DNA from: Pomphorhynchus laevis
Lineage: Eukaryota; Acanthocephala; Palaeacanthocephala; Echinorhynchida; Pomphorhynchidae
Direction: 5' to 3'
Length of the DNA stretch: 64,000 bases
Assembly: GCA_012934845.2 (NCBI GenBank)
Contig: WNNJ02002486.1
Location: 93,817 to 157,816 of the forward strand
Position 1 is the stretch's first letter. The number at the start of each line of letters is the position of its first letter. A program made the position numbers and the translations under genes. The notes beneath the pieces were generated by a model, which worked only from the letters and a program-made list of their open reading frames with translations, had not been told where the DNA came from and made no database searches. Shown here piece after piece: positions 47,365-58,757 of this stretch.

Positions 47365-47370
47365 GCTAAA

Positions 47371-49353
47371 TTAAAACGTTTTTGTTCAAACTGTTATCGT
47401 TGTCGCACTTATTCCAGTGTTACGTTAACGGCTTTCAACGAAATATTAAATTCATGATTTGTAACCCGAATGCTGAATTCGGCGACTTGTATGGAAATAA
47501 ACGCATGTATTTTTTTAAATGACAACTTTAAATGTATAATACTACAGAAAAAACAAATGCCAATAAAAAGCAAGACAAAAACGAAAATACAAAAGGAAAA
47601 TAATTCAAAAAACAGAAAAACAAACGAAAATAATTAGTTCAAAACGTTAATTTTTAAAGCAAACCAAAAATATGAATAAAATAAAATCATCGTTTATATC
47701 CTAAATAATAGCAATGGTTTACAATTATATAGGATTGAACACTTTTGCAATAATCTCAGTTAATGAAAAATTGTGCTGCGCTTTAACGATGTCGAAGTAG
47801 CTAGCGAAATATAGAAATGAATATATTTTATGTTGATCATTCATTAAAATTCCATGTTTAATAGAAGGGATCGGAAGACCCGAAAACCAAACAAGAGTTT
47901 GACAACACGATTGGTTAAATTATTTGTAAAATCATGTGTGCAAAAATAATTAAGAATAATTTTTTAATTTAAAATTAATTTTTAACTTGTGTAATAAACT
48001 TGTGAAATATAATTTGTAAATAAACAGGAATGACACTTATGTTTGCAAAATTTTAGTTGACCAAATTCCTAAATAAAAAAGTGAATTTTTTAGTTTTAAT
48101 CATAAAAATTTAGTTTTTCGGAAAAATAATTATAGTATAATCCTAATCTTTTATATCATAATTTAGTTATGCGCATCTAGCTACATTTATATTTCAACAA
48201 CCGTAATTTCAAGATAATTATAAATTGTATTATATTTTGTTTTATTCAAAAAATATCACATTTATTTGGGTTTTTTTGTGTGAAAATATACTTTATATGC
48301 AGCGCATAATTTACTCATCTGATATTAAAATTATAATTAAAATGTACAATTGTGAATTATATTGATAAACAATCATTTTATGAATTTTTTAGAGTAATTT
48401 TAGTAAATGATCACGTAAATACATTTTAGATGGTTTGGAGCTTACTAGAGATGACTACAAGTCAATTAAAATGCGAAGAGGTGTGCACGACGTGGTTTAA
48501 ATCCACATGTAAGGTATTTTGGCTAGCGCAATTTACCTTACCATATCACTGAAGATAATTACGTGAGTGTGTGAGTGGGATCTTGATATGATTGGTGTAC
48601 ATCATATTCAGTCCGCCTGCTCGCATGACTAATCTGGCCCGCCCATCATTTTCATTCGGTCCGCCGCTGAAATTTGAATCTGATATATTCGAATATATCA
48701 AGTTTATTTTAGTTTATATGGTACATCAAGTAAGTTCAGGATGAAAATATGTCCCCGAAACATCTAAACTTGTACATCCCTATTTTAAACTATTTGAGTG
48801 GGATAAATACACGATGGATTCACAAACAATAATAAGGGACATATTAAGTCGCTTCCATATAATAGGGGGTAATGTGGAAAGCAGTGACCCCTATTAATAT
48901 GCTCTGTTATATAAGGCTCTTATTAAATTTAATTAAATTTAATATATAATTACAAATTTTATAATTATAAATTATATAATTTACAGCTATGAATAGCTAT
49001 AACTAGTTTGCATACATAATTTATAATAGCACATAAAAGAGATTTTGTATTATCCTTTAAGGTGTGCAATACAGTTTAATTATCTCAAACTTTACGGTTA
49101 TAAACTTGCACTCATTTGTTGATGCGATAAAAAGTCAGCATAGCGAATACAGAGAAATCATAGTCAACTTCGAAATTCTGCTAGTAGCAAAAATCCCTTA
49201 CAGATTTTTTAGGAATTTTTGCTTATGATTCTTGCTTTTTATGATTTTTTCGTTCAGATTTCGTCGATATCATTTATCGTCATTATTTGTAATTGCTTAT
49301 TATTGAAAAAAAGCAAACATATTTGATACACATATCAAAAAACTGAGATCAAC
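47371..49353. other. AT-rich non-coding stretch, nothing supported
   Basis: No gene. A weak hammerhead-like trace (GATGTCGAAGTAGCTAGCGA, then AATATAG) lies at about 47787-47815, but the first core half is lost. Near 48590-48700 a GC-richer segment with CCGCC/GGCCCGCCC words may be a remnant of an unidentified repeat. Confidence 0.4.
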
Positions 49354-49488
49354 CTCGACAGCACACTAGGATCCATTGTTGACAGGGCTTTCGATTGTTT
49401 CAACAACACACAAGGATCCATTGTTGACATGGATTTCGGTTGTCTCGACAACACACAAAGATCTATTGTTGATCAGGCTTTCGATTGC
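49354..49488. repeat. Three tandem 45-bp units
   Basis: Units at 49354-49398, 49399-49443 and 49444-49488, each close to CTCGACAACACACAAGGATC + CATTGTTGACATGGCTTTCG + ATTGT. The period is exactly 15 codons. On the minus strand the units read as a repeated SLCVVETIESPVNNG-like peptide inside an open frame. Confidence 0.75.
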
Positions 49489-49499
49489 CATAACAGTGA

Positions 49500-49690
49500 A
49501 AATAGTAATGAAGAGTGAACCCGCTTCATCATCGGGTGACCCTACGTCTTTCGACAAAGTGACCTGGTGGCTTTGACGTGTGCTTACAGAGAAGTCAAGA
49601 GAGAGTGCATGATCTAGGTTTGAACCCCGTACATAGAGTTTACAATGCACACGCCTCCACCATTCGGTCACAGAGGCCGAATTACTATCT
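49500..49690 (-). mobile_element. tRNA-derived SINE-like sequence
   Basis: The minus strand from about 49680 reads GTGACCGAATGGTGGAGGCG (A box, similar to Leu/Ser tRNAs), a variable middle, then GGGGTTCAAACC (B box, plus-strand positions 49616-49628). A tRNA-unrelated body continues towards 49500. A box to B box spacing fits a pol III promoter. No second copy is seen in the window, so the family assignment is tentative. Confidence 0.5.
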
Positions 49691-51009
49691 GCCCCCGAGG
49701 CGGATAGTAATAGTATCTGGTAAAAATATATTGAATATAAACACTTACAGACTAAAAATTTAGCAGCTTGAACACACACACACTTAAGCATACATGACCG
49801 TGCCAATCTAGAATAAGCAAGTAAATGAAGTCAAATGAATCAGCAACAAATAATCAAGTTTATTAAATACCTAAAATTTATTCAAGCACTATTATTCATA
49901 AACTAATAATAGATCATTCAAGAACTAAAAATCAAGTATTATTTAACTTCGACAAACATTAATCTCGAATCTGCATGCCTCCAAACAAAAAGAATTCAGC
50001 ATATATTTCGCGCCAAGTCGGTTTTGACAGTAATGGTTGTGATATTTGGACAACCATATCGATTCCACAATCAGATAACAACAATCTTTCTGAAAAGCGA
50101 TTATTTTGTAAATTTTGCGCTGCTACCATTCTTGTAAAAGAATTAACAAATCGAGCCAATGTATCGAAACATGAATCCAACATTACCAATGATGACTTAA
50201 GTGATGAAGGATGCTTAGAAATACCAGATACATTTGACGTTATTAAGACCAATACAAATCAGCTTCGAACGATGTGACCACAACTAAACAACAAAATCAG
50301 CAATCGCAAAGGATTTATTCACAGTTATCAGTTGTATGTACCTCGTGATACTGGCAAATTGAGTTGTTACAATGCCATTTCAATTACTACCTCAGAAAAA
50401 CACAACGACGTATCCGTATATCAATATTCGAAACCGCAAATTGATAGCTCTTCATTAACCATCCAGGAACTACCCAGCAATGCTTACGTCGTTAATTACA
50501 ACTAAAGTGTAAATCATAATGGCACAACAGGCTCTAGAAGCGTACCGATGTTATTGACACAAGATTCCACAATATTACCTAAAGCTAATATGCAGCACCA
50601 TTAAAAACATCATGGCATATATTACAGCCACTAATGCAGATCTCAAAAATTGACGGACAAAAATCACTCAATGTGATTGTGTGATCGACCTCAACAAGCA
50701 TAGCCTTGTTGTTCCATCATCCAAAATGAAGACTGATCCTCCTGCTCGAAAAAAATGTATTTTTATAGCAAACGTACTTTAGAAATGGTGTCCAAAATGA
50801 AAGTCCATTTGGCATTTAGAATTGGTAAGCCATGTAATTTAGCTTTACATAAACCTCGCATTTTCAAGGTAAGCTTCAACTCTATAAATATCGCTAGTGT
50901 TATACTTCACAATTCTTTCCGACTAGGAGGTTCGGAAATTAAGATCCTTCGATACCTAGATTTTGATAATCGAAAAACTTTTAGACGCTAAAAGAGAGCT
51001 TATTCGTCG
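49691..51009 (+). other. Unassigned stretch with a 100-codon open frame
   Basis: An ATG at 49978 opens a frame (MPPNKKNSAYISRQVGFDSN) to 50277. It contains RLFCKFCAATILV, which resembles half of a zinc finger, and a Ser/Asn-rich end. Beyond the stop, further coding-like sequence with breaks continues to about 50990 (for example KMKVHLAFRIGKPCNLALHK). It may be a decayed host gene or an unknown element. I do not recognise it. Confidence 0.3.
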
Positions 51010-52012
51010 AAACATATAACATGTTATTCGGTGACTTCAACGACATAACTGGTCGTAGGATTAATGCAGCACTACGCAGAGCCAGGAATGTCTATCTTAT
51101 ACATAAACCACTCGCACCTTTCCTTGCTCTATAACAAATTTACTCTCCGACATATTACTGCTACATAGGATGTGGTTATTAAAACCCATCTTTACTCAGC
51201 AATCGCGCCAACAGCTGACTACCTCTCACGACCTATTACGCTAACAGCTAGATAAAGATATGTTGCTTAGAAGGAGGTTTCACTTCGATCTTATTAGAGT
51301 AGCCTTCTTTCAGGCAGCTAACCAACTTTTCCCCAGGATTGGGAATGAGAGTTTAACCGAATTTAATTCCTATCTGAGTTTGCAAGCTACCGGGATCCTT
51401 GCGACTACCTATAGAGGTCGCATTTACAATCTCTCTCCGACAAAACTCAAGGTCCTAGCAAAAATGCTACACGTTCCCAATCTCTCTGCTTCCTTCAGGC
51501 AGGTTCTCTCGAATAAATACTGGAGTTCTAGATATAGGCTATAGCTGAGTAGAGACAGGACAATTATTACTCGTCTTAATCGCTCTCAGGCTTCTTTCTG
51601 GAAGATATTCAACAAAAATAGGTTTGTCTGCTGACGGCAGAGGGCATCGGGTTGGATTAGTAGCATATGCCTTGAAAGAGATTTGGATGAGTCACTATCC
51701 CTGCATAATAATGGAGACACGATTTCTCCCTAGCCAATCCCGCATTTGTCATTGAATGGGAAAAATTAAGTACGTTATTGGGGAACTTGGGATATCTCGT
51801 GATTAGTCTTCTTCTCTAAACGACGTCATCCAGAGCAAAGACCAAGGTTTCTCACGCTCCTAATCTCGAGATTACCGACCAGTGAATGGGAAAAATTAAG
51901 TACGTTATTGGGGAACTTGGGATATCTCGTGATTAGTCTTCTTCTCTAAACGACGTCATCCAGAGCAAAGACCAAGGTTTCTCACGCTCCTAATCTCGAG
52001 ATTACCGACCAG
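51010..52012 (+). mobile_element. LINE family A, internal fragment with tandem duplication (A12)
   Basis: Starts inside the endonuclease (GDFNDITGRRINAALRRARN), continues through the linker (51260-51544 open: LLRRRFHFDLIRVAFFQAAN) and pre-RT. It then jumps to the C-terminal ORF2 region at about 51750, so most of the RT is deleted. The end is a 130-bp segment present twice in perfect tandem. Confidence 0.7.
51753..52012 (+). repeat. Perfect 2 x 130-bp tandem duplication
   Basis: 51753-51882 and 51883-52012 are identical, starting TGAATGGGAAAAATTAAGTA. The unit is the ORF2 C-terminal segment of LINE A12. Perfect identity within an otherwise decayed element shows either a recent duplication or an assembly artefact. 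Confidence 0.85.
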
Positions 52013-52019
52013 TGTGTTT

Positions 52020-53345
52020 CTGTTAAGAAAATCATATTATTATGTTTTATAAGTTTGATGAAATTACATGTCTTAAACCAATCCAAACTCTCTTTGGCAT
52101 TTTTCACAGAAACATGCCATGGTAATTCTATATCTGACAATGAAATATTTGTCCATGGCTACGAAGTTCGTAAAAGTGATATAACTTCAGAGAGGTGGGG
52201 GCGTCATTGCATATATTCGCAGCGATTGCTCTTTTACGGTGCTACAAATTTATGCGATTCATTAAACAATAATGAGGCGATAATTATGAAATAGAGTGGA
52301 CAATTACCAACTATTATGATAGTTATTTATCGCAGTCAATGTTCTGACATCACAGGTATTGTTGCCTTGCTTCGAATATTTGTTAGAGATAGGGTACTTA
52401 TACTGGGTGATTTTAATATGTCAAAAGTAGACTGGAATATCTACACAGCAATATTATCGGATCCATGAACTTCTAATTTACTCAACTGCATAAATGACCT
52501 GTCTCTTACACATCATGTTTTTTTCTTCCATGAGATATTCTTCTTTGTCGAGTTCCATCCTTGAATTATGTCTTTTAAGTGATATAGTAACTGAGATAAA
52601 TTATGGTAATTCCATTCGCTCTTCAAATCATGTAGTTTTATAAATACACCTAAATATAGATTATGCGCGACAAAAATGTGATCAACTACATGTAGTAAAC
52701 CCGTTTAAAGCAGATCTTGTCCGAATAAGATAATCTCTACAGTATGTAGTGTGGCCAAACGCACATATGCTTGGTGTTGAATACTCATGGAATGTCTTAC
52801 GATATACTCTTCTGTACTTGTTAAGACGATATTCTCCAATAAGAAATTTTAGTAGATCAACTACACTGTGTTGGATTAATAGTAAAGTTAAACGAGTAAT
52901 CAAGGAGAGGGATAATGCCTATAACAGTTTTTAAAATGATAAAACCCCATTTTGTAAATATAAGCAACTTCGTAATAGTGTGAGATGTTTGAAAAGATAG
53001 AGTATGTTGCATTTTGAGTGGAACTTATGCAACCGATGTCTTAGAGATCCACGCACCTTCTTTAGCTACGTTTCGTCAAAACAAAAGCACATAATAATAA
53101 CGGTTCAATAAGAAAAATTACAGCGGGTTTCTATCGGACAGCTCTCAAATTGCAAATGAATTTGCTGAGCATTTCGGCTTATCTACAGTTTTAGGTTATG
53201 ATGTTAGGGAACCATATACTTATGATTATTTAAATGAGTGCGTTTTTAGCACAGAAGACTTATTTGGATGTCATGATGTTTTTAAGGAACTTTCCCAATT
53301 AAACAGAAAGGCAAGTGCTGGTCCAGACGATTTACCTTATATTGT
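52020..53345 (+). mobile_element. CR1-like LINE fragment, endonuclease and linker (family C)
   Basis: A different family from A. Decayed ORF2 reads KLSLAFFTETCHGNSISDNE, VHGYEVRKSDITSERWGR, YRSQCSDITG, RVLILGDFNMSKVDWNIY (endonuclease, GDFN kept) and later IANEFAEHFGLSTVLGY and NRKASAGPDDLPYIVMYE (start of RT region), where it stops. Many stops. The style matches CR1-clade elements, and it could be the 5' part of the family seen at 59478-60840. Confidence 0.6.
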
Positions 53346-53419
53346 GATGTATGAACCCTTGTTCTAATTAAAATATCTGACCTTTCGGTGTATCAAATTA
53401 AACCGTTTACATATGATTT

Positions 53420-55722
53420 TTGTACATCAGTAAAACTTTTACAGCTATCCTGCACATCCGCTTCTGTCTCACATTAGACTATCCAGACCGATACTGTTTT
53501 GACGTTTCCCTCGCATCAACACCTGACTTCGCATCGTATAATCAATTCTTGAACCTTTTCTCACACGCTCCTCGTTCAACTAAGGATAAAACTTCCATTC
53601 ATATTCATCATCCTAACAATGCAAACCGTAAAGCTATTCATATCGTACCTCCTCTTTCCTATTCTTCCCCTATCTAAATACATCTCATACTTCTTTCTTC
53701 GTTGCACGTACTCCTTATTCTACTCCCGCGTATCACTTCTCAATAATTTACATCCTTCTGTCAAAATCATCTCTAGCAACATCTCCGATCAACCGATTCA
53801 ACATTCCACTTCTGTCACACACGCTCCAACCTATCTTAATTCTCCATCGAGCATCCCTGTCATTCCCACTTCTACATGCTCTTCTGTCTTTATTACTACC
53901 AGCTTTGTCCGTCCACTACTTCCACGTAATCGTTTTCCTTCGCGCGATCGCTGTATTATCATATCTAAACTTAAAACTGCCCGAATATGCTTCTCCACGA
54001 TCTCGCCTCGATGATGATGTATCTGCTTTCAGGTCTATTTTAGCAACCATTCTTCCTTATGATAATCTATCCCTTTTCAATAATATCGCTACTGTATCTT
54101 TTATCCGTTTAAACAAATCCACTGAACCCAATCATCTTAGTCATCCACTCCTAAAAATCGTTTTCCGATATAGTTCACATGCTTCCTTGGTACTCTCCAA
54201 ACATTTTAAACTTGTTACCACTTCATATACTTGTCGTATATATCCTGACCGCTCCCTTCTGATATTGCCCAGCTCAGTTTAGCTCACATTGAGAAACATC
54301 GACGTGAAACAAATGGCGAGTCATCCTTATCAATCCGTCAAATCAACGGAAATTTTCACATCGTATACACGAGGCTAAACATCCGATGGCGTCCCGTCTC
54401 TATCTACTGTCTTCTTTGCAAGTCGATCTCGCTCCTGAGCACACTTTTCGTCTTAGTCTTTTCAACACTCGCTCAAATCTTCATAAAACTGATCTGCTCC
54501 TTGATATCTTCGATCAATTATCTATCGATATTCTCTGCATTACCGAATCCTGGCACTCTGACTCTGACGATCTTGCTATTCGTCGTCTATGTCGCTCTGG
54601 TTGTTCTCTAGTTGAATCAGCTCGTCCAATTGTATCTTCAACATCTATTGCTTTTAACCATGGCGGTATTGTTGCCATTGCTCGTCACCCAACGTCTCCG
54701 TATAAAATTAACGCTAACATCCGCTACACTTCGTTCGAATTATTCATATGTAGATTATCAACTCTTTTCCCTATGGAACTTGTGATTATATACCGTACAG
54801 GCAAAGCCGTCCTCTCATGTATGTTCTTTTATGACCTTGCAAATCTTTCTCACTGTTCATTGTCTTATACTCCTTTTGTTCTCGGTGACTTTCCATTCGT
54901 CTTGATTGTGCAGCTGACTCTGACTCTATCACTCTAACTAATCTTTTTTCTGATTTTAACTATAAATTACTTTTAACAAGTTCCACTCATATTCTTGACG
55001 GTGCTCTCGACATCATTAATGTTCCCAACTGCTTCAATGACTATACCTCCTTGTCAATTACTGATCCTGGTTTGTCCGATCATTTCCTTGTCACTCTTAC
55101 TCGTCTCCATCCCCGTTCTCTTTCTCCGCCTCGAACATTAGCTACTTCAAGTCGACACTGAAATCTTCTCGATATCCCTATTCTCTGTTCAACCTAACTC
55201 AACTCTTCACTCTGTTCACTTCCACTTAACTATCATTTTCCCGATGATCTCTCTATTCTGTTTTATTCTGAACTTATGACTATACTAAATCACCTTCTGC
55301 CTATTCGACCCGACGTTTTCAGCTTGTACCATGTTCCCTAGTTCGATTCCTACTAATGTCTTTATAAGCGTCGACTCCGTTACTCTTTTCGTGTGTTTAA
55401 TCGTTTTCTTAAATGTTTTTTAAACTCACTCACTCCAAATCTCAGTGCTTCCTATTATTCTATTCGCCGTTCCCACCTCATTTTTAAGCGTACTAAACGG
55501 ATTCTATTTTGGCGAAATTAACTCGAGTCCTCTTCCAACTCTAAATATAATTGGAAAATCTTAAACTCAATTCATTTACGATCATCTACCCCTTGTAACC
55601 TAAATCCTGATGAATTTTCTTCTTATCTACAATCTAAGTTATATAATTTACTTGCCCTTCTACCCATATGCCCCTTGTATCCTCTCTTCTCTTCAAATAC
55701 TTCCTTCCCAGAACTATTCTAC
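53420..55722 (+). mobile_element. CR1-like LINE, ORF1 end and endonuclease (family B, 5' part)
   Basis: C/T-rich coding style unlike its surroundings. ORF1 remnants run 53420-54282 (the end reads CRIYPDRSLL and then, shifted, AHIEKHRRETNGESSLSIRQ). ORF2 opens at 54386 and overlaps the ORF1 end in another frame. It has FRLSLFNTRSNLHKTDLLLD, IDILCITESWHSDSDDLAIR, GGIVAIARHP and, after breaks, LSDHFLVTLTRLHPRS. Coding sense continues to SSYLQSKL...LPICPLYPLF at about 55690. It is cut exactly where the Merlin element begins. The next ORF2 segment of the same family appears at 62376. Confidence 0.65.
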
Positions 55723-56626
55723 CGGCAACATTTCCGAAAGGCGGTCACAACTAGGCAAGAAAAAAATTATAAAAAGCGAAAGACCTTTATTAGACATTTA
55801 AAAAACATCTTTCATTTTTTTGCAGCATAGTGTAGGTAAATTTTGAAATTAAAATTAAATTTTTTTCAAAAAAAATAAAATTTGAATATTTTTCAAGTAA
55901 GTGTTCGGATTAGTTAAAATTATCACACAATGATAGCACATTATGTATCTACACCACATATAAGTTTTAGCTCGATACGACGTATTACGCTTCAGAGAAA
56001 ATTTTCAATTTTTTAAACTTAAAATTTTTTTTCCTAAAAAAATCGATATGATAACCCATACTTTTTTCATCTCACAACATCGACCATCTATCAATTAACA
56101 TTTACGCAAAAACTTATGAAGTGATTTATTCAGTATGTTGAAAAAATTTAAATTTTTAATTTTTAAATTAAAAAATAATAATTAAAATTTTACCATTGCC
56201 CTTGTTAGTAGTTTGTTTACTGCAATATTATTATATACGATTACAAATCATATATCTACATTATTTTCAAGTTTGAGATTGATTTAACATGTATTACGTT
56301 GTAAAACAAAATTTAATTTTTTGAACTTCAAAATACTTTTTAAGCACTTTGGTATGATATCCTATCATCATTTTTAACTTATTATTTCCAACTTACAACA
56401 AATCAACGTATACACAAAAAATTGGCATCATTACTTTATTATCTTGAATAAAAATAAATTTATTTTTAACAATTTTAAAAATTTTAAACGCTGGTTTTAT
56501 TTCTTCAATAATGAGAAAACTGAAATTATAATGTGTTTGAACGATTTTCAGATGGTTTGGAATATTCACGCATTGATCAGCGGATCGCTACGTGATGACA
56601 ACGCATGTGTTGGATGGCTCGAAACG
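55723..56626 (+). repeat. Left terminal inverted repeat of Merlin element
   Basis: 904 bp, inverted relative to 57855-58757. It includes a second copy of transposase exon 1 (plus strand 56444-56626, ending DDNACVGWLETI), which has no downstream exons on this side. A few substitutions separate the arms (for example SLRDDNACVGW against PLRDDNACVEW). Confidence 0.85.
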
Positions 56627-56675
56627 ATATTTTAAACTGTAATTAAAATATGTCACAGGAAAGAAAAAACAGTTT

Positions 56676-58037
56676 TTAATAAATATCAGAGATGTCACTT
56701 AATAATTGGTCGAAAAAATCAACGTTATTATGTCTACACCAATGTCTCCACGCGAATTCCGACAAGTGCGTGCCAAGCTCGTCAGTTTTGTGTGAGTTTG
56801 CTAGTTGACGTCGAAGGTGTCTCCAGTTACCTTCGATGCGTTGGGTATGGGCACCTTTAACTTTAGGCATACACAGTTTAAATTATTATATTTACCTGTT
56901 ATTGGGTCAAAAAATTTGGGATTGGTTTATAATCTCGTGGACGAACCCAAGTTGTTTTAACTGTGAGTATGCACCCCACAAATCAGTATGAATTGTTGTT
57001 CCTATTAAATTAGTAATTTTAAAAGATATTTTAATAGTGGTTACCCATGTTGACGTTGTCTACAATAAAGGGGACTAATGAGGACGAATTGCGCAAATTA
57101 TCTTCACACATTTTTAATCTACAAGTAATTAGTAACGGAAATTTCGAAAATCTTTTTATACCTGCAATCTCCATTATCCTCAATTAGTCCCAAGACCCAT
57201 GTTCCATCACGCATTCGGCCTCTATTATATTTTCGTCGACCTATATTTTTGACCACACATGTTTTGTAGATTACATAGACAATGTTACCATACCCAATTT
57301 GCATTCATCTATTTGAACAATTCTACCAGGACGTCCCATTTTTGTACCCGTGGTTCGTCGAAACATTAATTCCATGCATACCTACCGCAAATCTAATTGT
57401 TTCATCATATTTCGAAATATGTACCTCTCGGCAATAATTGTACCAATCCGTTATAGTTTCAGTGGAAGTTCTCTCGCCAGTAATTGAACTTTCACGAATG
57501 GTTGGTAAAATTGACATCCTGAACGATACAACTAAATATTAGTAAAATTACAGTTGCTAAACTTTGTTGCAAAGCAATAAGAAATCATGATCGCCTTTGC
57601 TGGGGATATTTTGGCATATTCAAGCCATGTTCCTTTTGTAACTGCGATATCCTTACACCCTTGTGCGGAGCATCTATTTGTAATACCAAGTCATGAGATC
57701 ATGTATGTTAATCAAACCTAAATCTGCTCAAGTGTTTCTCTTTATATTTTTTCATTAGCCTGTTATGGTGGCTGCAAGTGCGATCTTGCAGCCGCCATAA
57801 AGCGATCTCTAAAAAATCGCTTTATTTGAAAATTTATTAAGTTTAGCTACCAAGCGTTTCGAGCCATTCAACACATGCGTTGTCATCACGTAGCGGTCCG
57901 CTGATCAATGCGTGAATATTCCAAACCATCTGAAAATCGTTCAAACACATTATAATTTCAGTTTTCTCATTATTGAAGAAATAAAACCAGCGTTTAAAAT
58001 TTTTAAAATTGTTAAAAATAAATTTATTTTTATTCAA
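56676..58037 (-). CDS. Merlin transposase, nine exons with eight 41-53-bp introns
   Basis: Exons on the minus strand: 58037-57851, 57808-57718, 57673-57563, 57518-57425, 57381-57294, 57240-57162, 57118-57045, 57001-56896, 56854-56676. Introns are 42, 44, 44, 43, 53, 43, 43 and 41 bp, all GT-AG. Splicing gives about 335 residues: DDNACVEWLETL (N-terminus), TCSHHNRLMKK and RFRCSAQGCKDIAVTKGTW (zinc ribbon), SSITGERTSTETITDWYNYC then REVCMEL, GRPGRIVQIDECKLGRRKYN (first Asp), TIHTDLWGAYSQLKQLGF (second Asp), GAHTQRIEGNWRHLRRQL (Glu) and FAWRHWCRHNNVDFFDQLL. Exon phases agree throughout except for one extra base in the T-run of exon 8 (QIF / DPITG, near 56910). The true start could also be the internal Met at IIMCLNDFQM. 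The enzyme cuts and pastes the element. Confidence 0.8.
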
Positions 58038-58757
58038 GATAATAAAGTAATGATGCCAATTTTTTGTGTATACGTTGATTTATTGCAAGTTGGAAATATT
58101 AAGTTAAAAATGAAGATAGGATATCATACCAAAGTGCTTAAAAAGTATTTTGAAGTTCAAAAAATTAAATTTTGTTTTACAACGTAATACATGTTAAATC
58201 AATCTCAAACTTGAAAATAATGTAGATATATGATTTGTAATCGTATTATAATAATATTGCAGTAAACAAACTACTAACAAGGGCAATGGTAAAATTTTAA
58301 TTATTTTTGTTTTAATTTAAAAAATTAAAATTTAAATTTTTTCAACATACTGAATTATCAATTTATAAGTTTTTGTGTAAATGTTAAATGATAGATGGTC
58401 GATGTTGTGAGATGAAAAAAGTATGGGTTATCATATCGATTTTTTTAGGAAAAAATATTTTTAAGTTCAAAAAATTGAACATTTTCTCTGAAGCGTAATA
58501 TACGTCGTATCGAGCTAAAACTTATATGTGGTGTAGATACATAATGTGCTATCATTGTGTGATAATTTTTAACTAATCCGAACACTTACTTGAAAAATAT
58601 TCAAATTTTAATTTTTAAAAAAAAATTTTAATTTTAAACTTTACCTACACTATGCTGCAAAAAAATGAAAGATGTTTTTTAAATGTCTAATAAAGGTCTT
58701 TCGTTTTTTATAATTTTTTTCTTGCCTAGTTGTGTCCGCCTTTCGGAAATGTTGCCG
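57855..58757 (-). repeat. Right terminal inverted repeat of Merlin element
   Basis: 903 bp. Its inner edge at 57855 lies only 4 bp before the donor site that ends transposase exon 1, so the repeat covers the promoter, leader and first exon of the gene. The outer end is TTTCGGAAATGTTGCCG. Confidence 0.85.

Larger units (their letters stand above)
43554..47370 (-). mobile_element. LINE family A, best preserved full-length copy (A11)
   Basis: Full-length on the minus strand: intact ORF1 (47364-46174), a 34-bp gap, ORF2 (46139-43686) with about three breaks, a 3' UTR, and a terminal (TTAC)4 microsatellite at 43554-43570. The short gap between ORFs and the common 3' UTR match A10. The youth of the copy is shown by a complete 396-codon ORF1 and a 327-codon open RT stretch. 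Confidence 0.85.
55723..58757 (-). mobile_element. Merlin DNA transposon with about 0.9-kb inverted repeats
   Basis: Terminal inverted repeats at 55723-56626 and 57855-58757 (ends CGGCAACATTTCCGAAAGGC) are nearly identical by eye. The 1.2-kb core and the right repeat hold a transposase gene on the minus strand. Motifs IVQIDECK, HTDLWGAY and HTQRIEGNWRHLRR are the DDE triad region of the Merlin/IS1016 group (IS1595-type DDE). The element inserted into LINE family B at its left side. I see no clear 8-9-bp target duplication (left flank CTATTCTAC, right flank TGGCTTTTT). The near identity of the repeats and the almost open gene suggest a fairly recent element. Confidence 0.85.

Noticed and set aside
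47785-47825. Hammerhead-like motif
   Set aside because: Only the GCGAAATATAG half is preserved, and the CTGANGA half is not recognisable.
48480-48540. tRNA-like or SINE head around GTGGTTTAAATCCAC
   Set aside because: The B-box-like word is just a short palindrome and no A box sits at the right distance.
56676-57850. First reading of the Merlin interior as a dead pseudogene
   Set aside because: The stops fall inside GT-AG segments of 41-53 bp whose removal restores frame and family motifs. Only one slip remains.
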